The notes beneath the pieces were generated by a model, which did not search any database, had not been told where the DNA came from, and was given only the letters and a program-made list of their open reading frames with translations. A program made the position numbers and the translations under genes. Positions 55,273 to 62,710 of a DNA stretch of 64,000 nt are shown piece by piece (position 1 is the stretch's first letter; every line of letters starts with the position of its first letter). The stretch lies in contig CAXXVR010000002.1 of NCBI GenBank assembly GCA_963675955.2, forward strand, positions 620,001 through 684,000, read 5' to 3'. Source of the stretch: Desulfocicer sp963675955. Its GTDB lineage: Bacteria > Desulfobacterota > Desulfobacteria > Desulfobacterales > Desulfobacteraceae.

Positions 55273-56670
55273 TTATCTACGCCCAATCCGTCTACCCAGC
55301 GAGAAAATGATACCTACAATCCCCATTACCGTGTAAATTTGCAATGATATTTGCATGCTTTTTATGAACTGTTCCATATTCTCCTGGTTTACCGCCTGAT
55401 CCCCCAGATAATGGGTGATGATCACCGTAACGATGGCCATGCTCACCAGCATGCCCTGGGTGCGCATGGTTCCCACCATGCTGGAGGCGGTGCCATAATA
55501 TCGGGGTTGGACACTGGACATGATGGCGTTCATGTTGGGAGTGGAAAAAAGTCCGAATCCGATCCCTTGAAGAATGAGCATGATAAGAATGACGGCAATG
55601 GAGGTTGTCATTCCCATAAAGGATGCCAGGAAAAGCCCCACTGTGCACGTGGCCATGCCAAGAGTGGCAATCCATGTTGCGGGATATACGTCTGAAAGTC
55701 GACCGGCCAGGGGAGAGAGCATGGCCTGGGTCAGTGGCTGCACCATCATGATAAAGCCTGCGGTCTGGGCAGAAAATCCCTTTGTATACTGCAGATAAAG
55801 TGAGAATAAAAAGATAATGCCAAAGGAAGCGGCATAGTTGATCAGAGTTGCAATATTGCTCAGGGTGAACGTCAGGTTGTGGGTGAGCAGATGTACATCT
55901 ATGAGGGGGAACTTTGTTTTTTTCTGAATCTGAAAAAATAGTACCAGCCCCAACAGCCCCACCAGAATTACAATCCAGGCCCCCTGCATTTTATTTATCT
56001 GGGTCATTCCCGCGATGAGAATGGACAGGGCCAGGGTAAATACAACAGAACCCTGCCAGTCAAAAGTATCGCCCTTTGAATCAGCCCATTCTCCGTGCAG
56101 ACGGGTCAGTGTGAGCATCAGTGCTGTAATCTGCACCGGCAGCATGAAATAAAAAATCCAGCGCCATCCCATGTGGGTGACCATGACCCCGGCAAGGGTG
56201 GGACCTGCTGCAAGACCCAGATAGATGAAGGCCACTACTATGCCCATGGCCCTTCCCCGTTTTGATTCGGGAAATACGGAGGTGAGGATGGCAAAGCTGG
56301 TGGCGGTGATCATGGCAGCCCCGATACCCTGGAACAGTCGAAATAAAATAAAGGTGCTTATCCCCATGCAAAGGGGAATTGCCAGGGTGGAAAGGATGGA
56401 CACCACTGTGCCGGCAATGAATATACGTTTCCGGCCATGGATGTCGGCAAATCGGCCTGCAGGGAGCATGGTTATGGAAACGGCCAGGATGTACATCATC
56501 TGTATTAATCCCAGCTGCATGGCACTGGCCTGGAACTCATGACCGATCACCGGCAGGGCAATGCCCACGGAAGAGGACATGAAGGGGGTGAGAAACTGAA
56601 CGCTGGCAACGATGAATAGTACTGCGCCGGGGGAACTGTCAGCATGTGCTGATTGTGTGGGGTGTTTCAT
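55273..56670 (-). CDS. DHA2-family (14-helix) MFS drug exporter
   Basis: 465 residues from the ATG at 56670 (MKHPTQSAH). An in-frame extension to 56793 runs through repeat sequence and was rejected. There are about fourteen membrane helices. Motif A is GRFADIHGRKRIF, motif C-like GLAAGPTLAGVM is in helix 5, and a second motif A copy is LAGRLSDVYPA. It resembles EmrB/QacA-type proton antiporters that export hydrophobic compounds. It is convergent with the GntR gene 25 bases away. Confidence 0.85.
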   Translation of the reverse strand: MKHPTQSAHADSSPGAVLFIVASVQFLTPFMSSSVGIALPVIGHEFQASAMQLGLIQMMYILAVSITMLPAGRFADIHGRKRIFIAGTVVSILSTLAIPLCMGISTFILFRLFQGIGAAMITATSFAILTSVFPESKRGRAMGIVVAFIYLGLAAGPTLAGVMVTHMGWRWIFYFMLPVQITALMLTLTRLHGEWADSKGDTFDWQGSVVFTLALSILIAGMTQINKMQGAWIVILVGLLGLVLFFQIQKKTKFPLIDVHLLTHNLTFTLSNIATLINYAASFGIIFLFSLYLQYTKGFSAQTAGFIMMVQPLTQAMLSPLAGRLSDVYPATWIATLGMATCTVGLFLASFMGMTTSIAVILIMLILQGIGFGLFSTPNMNAIMSSVQPRYYGTASSMVGTMRTQGMLVSMAIVTVIITHYLGDQAVNQENMEQFIKSMQISLQIYTVMGIVGIIFSLGRRIGRR

Positions 56671-56702
56671 CGGGGTGAAAACCTTAATTAAAATGGTGTT
56701 TT

Positions 56703-56774
56703 TGTGTATGAAAAAGCAGGTGCTGGTTTCATGGATGCTGGCCAAATATTTACATTGCCAATCCGAATATTTAA
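56703..56774. repeat. Truncated family A arm fused to a family C repeat
   Basis: GTATGAAAAAGCAGGTGCTGG (left arm of hairpin 1) breaks off after 56728. It is followed by a family C unit in minus orientation (56735-56774: GGCCAAATATTTACATTGCC, AATCCGAATATTTA). The two families therefore meet at one site. Confidence 0.65.
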
Positions 56775-56932
56775 GAACCAATGCATCCTGCATTTCTTCA
56801 ACAAGTTATTTTGACAAGTGAATTGCCAGATCCGGCCCTTCTCCTGATATGGCATCATAAATGTCCACATATTCATAATTATTTTCGATGTAAATTCCTG
56901 TAGATTTAACACTTCTGGTGACTACTCCCCAA

Positions 56933-57590
56933 CTAAGCAAAAGCTATAGTTGTGGCATCTTGGAGAACTAACTCCTGAGACTGTAGCCCCAGTCTCAATA
57001 TATTAATAGCAGCATTGTGGTCTCTGTTTAAAACAAGACCACAATTAGAACATCTGTGGGTACGAATGGAAAGACTTTTCTTTACAATCTTTTTTGTAAT
57101 TTCCCAAGTTTCTTTTCATTGGCCCGGAAAATCTTTGGTGGTTTAACAGAGTTACCTTCTGAATCATAGTAGAAGTCGTTCAGGCCAAGGTCAATCCCAA
57201 GGAAGGTGGTTGGGTTCTGTTTAATCTCTACTTCAATATTGTCTTCGAAGGAGAAACAGACAAACCATTTACCGGCTTCCTTTGAAACGATCAGGGTCTT
57301 AATACATCCGCTTTCAGGGATATAAAAGATTTATATGCTAAATCAAGCCTTGCAAGAATATTCTGGAGAACTTGAGAGTGTACCGATTTAAACCATGGTC
57401 TTTCTTCTTTTAAAAGCGTTAGTTCGTTTATCTGATCAAACTTGCTAATTGGGACACCATGGTTCTCATAAAGCCAGATCCTGTCATCCAAAGCCCAGTT
57501 ATACAAATGCCGACACATAGAGAACTGGTTCTCCAAGCGAGATATTTGGGCTTTCGTTGGATAGATTCTGTATTTATGGGTTAGTATCAA
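56933..57590 (-). pseudogene. Decayed IS200/IS605-family tnpB
   Basis: The N-terminal frame (57590-57291) reads YRIYPTKAQISRLENQFSMC and the TnpB-like 'HLYNWALDDR'. A second frame covers the RuvC-I region with its Asp (FLGIDLGLNDFYYD). A third ends with the zinc-finger half CSNCGLVLNRDHNAA and AFA-stop. Two internal deletions remove the RuvC-II Glu region and shift the frame, so the nuclease is inactive. It is divergent from the tnpA remnant 85 bases away. Confidence 0.85.
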
Positions 57591-57675
57591 ATTAGCTCCT
57601 TATTTTATTGACTTTTTTAACTTCGAGTGTATCATATATCTTGCTTAGTATCAAGATAAATTTTGAAGATATAAG

Positions 57676-57912
57676 GTGAGAATTGAATCGAAATTATATA
57701 CATATAGCCACTGCGTATATGAACTGATATACCATTTGGTGTTAGTCAGTAAATATCGAAAAAAATGCTTTTCAGATGAGGTTCTTAAATTCGCAAAAGT
57801 TACATTCAAAGATCTCTGTAAAAAATGGGATATCAAGTTAATTGAATTTAATGGAGAAGCTGACCACGTTCACTTATTGTTTCCAGCTTACCCAAATTTG
57901 ATAGAGTTGTAA
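57676..57912 (+). pseudogene. Truncated IS200/IS605-family tnpA (Y1 transposase)
   Basis: 78 codons. YELIYHLVLVSKYRKKCF and the HUH motif HVHLLF (residues 66-71, after FNGEAD) are typical. The frame stops soon after (PNLIEL), before the helix with the catalytic tyrosine, so the enzyme is incomplete. The following 58 kb sequence up to the next gene is AT-rich with no recognised domain. Confidence 0.8.
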
Positions 57913-58258
57913 TAAAAAAATATGAGAATATCGAATATTTTAAAATCGTTATGAGTAATAGTTAAAAACAACCAAACCAAAACTGCAAAGCAATGTAAAC
58001 TGAGGAATGAATTTGACCAGATGGGAAAATCAAGGAAAAGGTTGATACCTATCCATCCCCCACCAAGCTTTGCTATGGAAGAGGTATTTCGGTATAAGAA
58101 GATAAAATTTTCAAGGAAATCCCTGATGAGGGTCATGGTACGGATGAAAAGTATAGAGCCTGTTAAAAAAAATCAAGCTCTAATATCATATAGCCCCGTT
58201 GCTGAAATAAAAATCAGAAACGATAAATATGTATCTTTAATTATTGAAAGGTAAAGGG

Positions 58259-59008
58259 TTATTCCCCGACTGCTTCCTTTACGGCAAGTGTTGAAAGCCA
58301 TTCTTTTTCAAGCATGAGCATGGCAGTACAGACGTGGTTGACATGACTTCGGGTCAGCTCAACCACTTTTTTTTCATCTTTTTCTTTTATGGCAGCGTAA
58401 ATAGCTGCATGGTCCTGGTCGTCGTGAATGCGACGATCAGAAGGTTTAAAAGTTTTGATGAAATTTCTGGTAAAATCCAGGATGGTTTCCATGAATCTTG
58501 TGTACAACGGATTATTGGCCATTTCCACAATTTCCTGGTGAAACTCCACATTCAGCTCTATTCGGCGATGGTGATTCCGGGTGGATTGGGTTTCGCTCAA
58601 TATTTGTCCCAGCATTTCTATTTGACCTTTTGTTCCATTAACTGCAGCCAGCCTGAAAATTTCTGGTTCCATGAACAGCCGTACCTGGGTGAGATCTTTT
58701 ATGGATATTTTTCCCATGAGGATAAGATCTTCCAGATTGTCAGAAAGCGATATGGTTTTAAGATCCGTTACGTAGGTTCCCCCTCGGCTTCCCCGCCTGA
58801 TTTCAAGAAAACCCTGCATTTGAAGCACCCGCAGTGCCTCCCTGATCACCGGTCGACTTACCCCCATTTGACTTGAGAGTAAATTTTCATTGGGAAGGGA
58901 TTCTCCGGGTTTAAGTTTACCTGAGAAAATTAATTTTTTAAGAGAGCTGATCACTTCAGTATAAAGGTTGCCGGGTCGTGCCAGGCTTTTGATTTTATTT
59001 GTCATCAT
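58259..59008 (-). CDS. GntR/FadR-family transcriptional regulator
   Basis: 249 residues: winged helix at about 12-80 (KLKPGESLPNENLLSSQMGV, SRPVIREALRVLQMQGFLEI) and an FCD domain (TQVRLFMEPEIFRLAA, ELNVEFHQEIVEMA, YAAIKEKDEKKVVELTRSHV) with the usual Asp/His metal ligands. It is divergent from the TRAP transporter operon, whose promoter contains a palindrome of the FadR-type size, so it is the probable local regulator of carboxylate uptake. Confidence 0.88.
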   Translation of the reverse strand: MMTNKIKSLARPGNLYTEVISSLKKLIFSGKLKPGESLPNENLLSSQMGVSRPVIREALRVLQMQGFLEIRRGSRGGTYVTDLKTISLSDNLEDLILMGKISIKDLTQVRLFMEPEIFRLAAVNGTKGQIEMLGQILSETQSTRNHHRRIELNVEFHQEIVEMANNPLYTRFMETILDFTRNFIKTFKPSDRRIHDDQDHAAIYAAIKEKDEKKVVELTRSHVNHVCTAMLMLEKEWLSTLAVKEAVGE

Positions 59009-59110
59009 TTTTCTTTTTTACTCTTTTTGACATTGCCGCTTAGTTGGGTGTTTCCATTCCTTCCGGCCTGTATGGTTTTTCAAATCGGAATTTTATTTTT
59101 TTAAAAGAAC

Positions 59111-59158
59111 TTGACAAGTTTATACCATAGTGCTTATAAAATGTCAAACGTAAGACAT
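59111..59158 (+). promoter_or_regulatory. Sigma-70 promoter with overlapping palindromic operator (TRAP operon)
   Basis: TTGACA (59111-59116), a 17-18-base spacer and TTATAAA (59134-59140) form a strong promoter. The palindrome ATGTCAAACGTAAGACAT (59141-59158; arms ATGTC/GACAT) covers the expected transcription start. This is the position and size of a GntR/FadR-type operator. The transcript would have a leader of about 360 bases that contains a family B element. Confidence 0.7.
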
Positions 59159-59348
59159 ATAGTATTGTCGGGGTTAAATGATTTTCAGCATCAATCATGT
59201 CGGGTACCAACATGAAGCGAAATACTTTTTTAACATGCGATTCTGGAAAGGCCTATGAAATTGGCCTTGAAATAAGCCAATGATTAAAACTGCCCCAGGT
59301 TATGACTGTGGGCGCATTCCCATTTTCTCAGTTGTCGTAGCGATGTGG

Positions 59349-59440
59349 TCAGACTTGCGTTATTTGCATTATCGGTGCTTTTGGCGTTTTCACAGGCAGT
59401 GGTCTCCAACACCAATAGCACAATAAGGCAATCGCAGGTA
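59349..59440 (+). repeat. Family B inverted-repeat element (copy 4)
   Basis: GGTCAGACTTGCGTTATTTG at the left, core TTTTCACAGGCAG and a right arm AACACCAATAGCACAA. It is degenerate but collinear with the copy at 9201-9283. It lies in the predicted leader of the TRAP operon. Confidence 0.6.
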
Positions 59441-59512
59441 TTTGCATCCTCGATTTCTTGTAAATGCCCCCATCAGGGCGATTTCATATAACCCTTATAG
59501 AAAGGAAAAAAA

Positions 59513-60550
59513 ATGAAAAAATGTGTATTCATGATCATTACCTGTGCAGTTGCTTTAACTTTTTGCAGTACGGCATCAGCCAAGATGAACCTGAAGTTCG
59601 GATTGGTGCCCCCCCCCAGTCATCCCCATGCCATTGCCGACCAGGCATTTGCCGATTATGTCAAAGCCAAAACCAATGGCGAGATTACCATTGATGTGTT
59701 CCCCATGGGGCAACTGGGTGGTGAGCGTTCCATGGTAGAACAGGTGCAGATGGGGACGTTGGATATGGCTGATATTACAACAGCGGTATTGTCAAATTTT
59801 GTACCCCAGACAGCCCTGATAGACCTTCCCTTTTTATGGCCCTCAAGGGGTGTTGCCTACGCTGTTCTGGCAGACTCAGAATTCTGGAAAATCATGTCCG
59901 ATCTTTTTCCTGCAAAGGGAATGGTGGCATTTGGATATGGACAGAATGAATTCCGGGATTTGACCAATACCAAGCAGGAAATAAGAACACCTGCTGACGT
60001 AAAAGGATTAAAAATTCGTGTGCAGGAGAGTCCGGTTTTCCTTGAGACCTGGAGTGCCCTGGGAGCCAGTCCTGTTCCAATGCCATTTCCCGAGACTTAC
60101 AATGCGCTGCAGACAGGTGTTATTGATGCCCAGGAGAATCCCATATTAACTTCTATTTTGATGAAGTTTACGGAAGTTTGCCCCTATGCAACGGTATTGC
60201 AGTACAGCCTTACCGAAACCATTAAAATGGTTAATGTGGATGTGTGGAATCGTCTGACCCCGGAACAGCAGCAAATTTTTAGAGATGGTGCCCAGATTGC
60301 CATCAAATCCAACCGTGAAGCGACGCTGAAAACCATGGGTAAATTGACCAGAGAACTTGAAGCTAAGGGCAAAGTTAAGGTAGCCCGTCTGACCCCGGAA
60401 GAGCGAGATGCCTTTCGCCAGGCGGTTCAGCCTGTTTACGATAAATTTGAAAAAAAATTGGGAAATATTCCCAACAAAGAAGAATATGGGCAATTTGCAG
60501 GCATGAGTTATCTTAAAATGGCCGAAGAACTGATCAAACAATATCAATAA
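59513..60550 (+). CDS. TRAP transporter solute-binding protein (DctP family)
   Basis: 345 residues with AAAGGAAA about 6 bases ahead of the ATG. A signal peptide covers residues 1-23 (hydrophobic core VFMIITCAVALTF, cleavage near ASA). The mature protein has the DctP blocks HPHAIADQAFADYVKAKT, FPMGQLGGERSMVEQVQMGT, LKIRVQESPVFLETWSALGA and the ligand-carboxylate-binding Arg in the RVQ segment. It binds an organic acid in the periplasm for the membrane pair encoded next. A 12-bp stem-loop after the stop probably keeps its message more abundant than dctQM. Confidence 0.92.
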   Translation: MKKCVFMIITCAVALTFCSTASAKMNLKFGLVPPPSHPHAIADQAFADYVKAKTNGEITIDVFPMGQLGGERSMVEQVQMGTLDMADITTAVLSNFVPQTALIDLPFLWPSRGVAYAVLADSEFWKIMSDLFPAKGMVAFGYGQNEFRDLTNTKQEIRTPADVKGLKIRVQESPVFLETWSALGASPVPMPFPETYNALQTGVIDAQENPILTSILMKFTEVCPYATVLQYSLTETIKMVNVDVWNRLTPEQQQIFRDGAQIAIKSNREATLKTMGKLTRELEAKGKVKVARLTPEERDAFRQAVQPVYDKFEKKLGNIPNKEEYGQFAGMSYLKMAEELIKQYQ

Positions 60551-60566
60551 TTAGAATCTGAACAGA

Positions 60567-60606
60567 GACAGAGAGCGGTGACGATGCCGGAATGCCGCTC
60601 TCTGTC
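60567..60606 (+). promoter_or_regulatory. Stable intercistronic hairpin between dctP and dctQ
   Basis: GACAGAGAGCGG and CCGCTCTCTGTC form a perfect 12-bp stem with a 16-base loop and no T tract. Such hairpins between binding-protein and membrane-subunit genes commonly protect the upstream mRNA 3' end. Confidence 0.7.
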
Positions 60607-60638
60607 GTTAAAGACGTTAACTCAAGGAGATGTGGAAG

Positions 60639-61148
60639 ATGGAAAAATTGTTCAAGGTCCTCAGTAACATAGAGGAGCTTTTCATCGGGTATGCCCTGTT
60701 GGGCCTTGCCATCATTGCAACCCTACAGGTGGTGTTACGGTATACTTTTGGAATTGCCTATGACTGGGTGGATGAAGGTTCCCGGTACATGATCATTTTG
60801 ATCACATTTATGGGTGCGGCCGTGTGTGTGAAATATGGCACCCACTTTGGCATGGATGCCCTGGTGCAATACGTTCCCAATCGGGTGAAACACCTCCTTA
60901 AGGTCATTGCTAATCTGGTTTCCGCCTTTTCCATGTTTGTGATATTTTATTACAGCTGGATACAGATCTGGAAATTGAGTCGGTTTGGTGCCACAACGCC
61001 CTCCCTTCAGATACCCATGTATATCCCCTATCTGCCCATCGGTATTTTTACCCTTGTCATTGCCATTCGATTTTTGATCCAGGCCTTTAAACACGGTCGC
61101 AGCATGGTAAATAATTCCCCCTTTGAAACAACGATGGGAGTTCACTGA
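60639..61148 (+). CDS. TRAP transporter small permease subunit (DctQ)
   Basis: 169 residues from the ATG at 60639. AAGGAG is 9 bases before it, while an ATG at 60630 touches the ribosome site and was rejected. Four membrane helices are visible, with the family landmark VVLRYTFGIAYDWVDEGSRY near residues 31-50 and a GTHFGMDALVQYVP stretch. DctQ couples the binding protein to DctM. Its stop overlaps the start of dctM (ATGATG junction at 61148). Confidence 0.88.
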   Translation: MEKLFKVLSNIEELFIGYALLGLAIIATLQVVLRYTFGIAYDWVDEGSRYMIILITFMGAAVCVKYGTHFGMDALVQYVPNRVKHLLKVIANLVSAFSMFVIFYYSWIQIWKLSRFGATTPSLQIPMYIPYLPIGIFTLVIAIRFLIQAFKHGRSMVNNSPFETTMGVH

Positions 61149-62425
61149 TGATTGCATTCATGGTCTTTCTGTTTATTGGTTTGCTTGTGATTTCAACGCC
61201 CATTGCCATCATTTTGTTGACAGTGACCGGTGCCACACTGCAATTTTTTCTCCACATTCCACTCCAGGCCCTGATTCAGCAATTGTTTAACGGTATGGAT
61301 AACTTCATTTTGCTGTCCATTCCTTTTTTTATCCTGGCCGGAAATATCATGGCCCAGGGGTCCATTTCCAAACACCTGGTGAAGTTCATGCAGCTTATTG
61401 TAGGGAACATGCCAGGTGGCATGGCTATATCTTCCATTCTTGCATGTATTTTTTTTGCCGCCATCTCCGGCTCCAGTCCGGCCACGGTTATTGCCATTGG
61501 TTCCATTATGATACCGGCTCTTGTGAAGTATGGGTATGATGAAGAGTTCAGTATAGGGCTGCTCACGGCTTCCGGGTCCATGGGAATTTTAATTCCCCCC
61601 TCCATACCCATGGTGCTTTATGCACTTGTGATGAATGTGTCCGTTGGACGGATGTTTCTTGCTGGTGTTCTACCGGGTATCGTCATCGGTGGCCTTTTGA
61701 TCTCTTATTCCATTTTCAAGGCAAAAAAGAACAAGTGGGATACGCCCATGGACATCGATCGTGCCGAGACCATTCAACTTGTTAAAACCGCTTCCTGGGG
61801 AATTGCCATGCCCATTATTGTTTTGGGTGGCATTTATCTTGGCATTTTCACCCCCACCGAGGCAGCGGCCGTGTCTGTGGTGTATGCACTGCTTGTTGAA
61901 TTGTTCATCTATAAGGATTTAAAACTGGAACAGTTTCACCACATTTTAAAAGAGTCTGTGGTACTTTCCTCTGCCCTTTTGTTTATCATTTCCTGTGCCA
62001 TGACCTTTATCTGGCTGTTAACCCGGGAGAAAATGCCCGCCATAGCAGCGGAATTTCTGGTAAGCCATATTCACAATAAATATTTGTTTTTATTTATCAT
62101 AAATATCTTCATGCTCCTGGTGGGATGTGTGATGGATATCGTGTCCGCCATCATTGTTATCTCCCCCATTTTAATGCTGGCACTGCAGGCCTTTGATATC
62201 GATTTGATCCACTATGGCATTATCATGATTGTGAATATTGAACTTGGGTTTCTAACCTTTCCCTTTGGACTGAATCTCTTTGTGGCCATGGGCATAACAG
62301 GGAAGTCCCTTACCCAGGTGGGTCGGGCCGTATTTCCCTTTCTGATCATTTTGTTCATTGGACTTTTGCTGATTACATATATCCCCCCCATTTCCATGTT
62401 GCTACCAAAAATGATGATGCCGTGA
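61148..62425 (+). CDS. TRAP transporter large permease subunit (DctM)
   Basis: 425 residues and about twelve membrane helices. Typical stretches are FILLSIPFFILAGNIMAQGS, AAISGSSPATVIAIGSIMIP, ASGSMGILIPPSIPMVLYAL and IFTPTEAAAVSVVYAL. It forms the sodium-driven transport channel with DctQ. Translation is coupled to dctQ by overlap. The downstream FAD-linked oxidase suggests that the imported acid is a 2-hydroxy acid such as lactate or glycolate, which is inference. Confidence 0.92.
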   Translation: MIAFMVFLFIGLLVISTPIAIILLTVTGATLQFFLHIPLQALIQQLFNGMDNFILLSIPFFILAGNIMAQGSISKHLVKFMQLIVGNMPGGMAISSILACIFFAAISGSSPATVIAIGSIMIPALVKYGYDEEFSIGLLTASGSMGILIPPSIPMVLYALVMNVSVGRMFLAGVLPGIVIGGLLISYSIFKAKKNKWDTPMDIDRAETIQLVKTASWGIAMPIIVLGGIYLGIFTPTEAAAVSVVYALLVELFIYKDLKLEQFHHILKESVVLSSALLFIISCAMTFIWLLTREKMPAIAAEFLVSHIHNKYLFLFIINIFMLLVGCVMDIVSAIIVISPILMLALQAFDIDLIHYGIIMIVNIELGFLTFPFGLNLFVAMGITGKSLTQVGRAVFPFLIILFIGLLLITYIPPISMLLPKMMMP

Positions 62426-62477
62426 TATACAGGATGGCTAAATTTTGGGGGGAATCTCTCTCAAATTGTTTGCTTTA

Positions 62478-62580
62478 ATAACGGGCATGTCCTGACGGAC
62501 ACAACGAATTATGAAAAAGCAGTTGCTGTTAATGCCCAGTACCAAGTACCTAGAACCCAGTACCTGCTTTTTCATATAAA
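62478..62580 (-). repeat. Family A repeat after dctM
   Basis: On the minus strand it has the best-preserved stem 1 (ATGAAAAAGCAG/CTGCTTTTTCAT, 12 of 12 pairs) around a heptad array. It is followed by TTCGTTGTGTCC-GTCA-GGACATGCCCG as hairpin 2. It is the short form without the palindrome. Confidence 0.8.
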
Positions 62581-62650
62581 CAAACTGACTGCTTCAGTTG
62601 ATGTTAAAAAAAATTGTCAGAGATTAACAGCAAGAACCACTACACTTAAA

Positions 62651-62704
62651 CAGGAGGTGGCAATTCCTCCCCTGAGCTAAAGATTCGGGGGTTTCCTTGC
62701 CACA
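62651..62704 (+). repeat. IS200/IS605-end-like hairpin
   Basis: GGAGGTGGCAATTCCTCCCC...GATTCGGGGGTTTCCTTGCCAC folds into an interrupted stem (GTGGCAA/TTGCCAC outer, CCCC/GGGG inner) with TGAGCTAAAG in the loop. It resembles the subterminal hairpins of IS200/IS605 elements. No transposase gene is adjacent. A relative lies at 32759-32807. Confidence 0.55.
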
Positions 62705-62710
62705 AATTCT

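Noticed and set aside
58021..58254. 77-codon plus-strand frame after the tnpA remnant
   Set aside because: No ribosome site or domain; probably decayed flank of the IS element.
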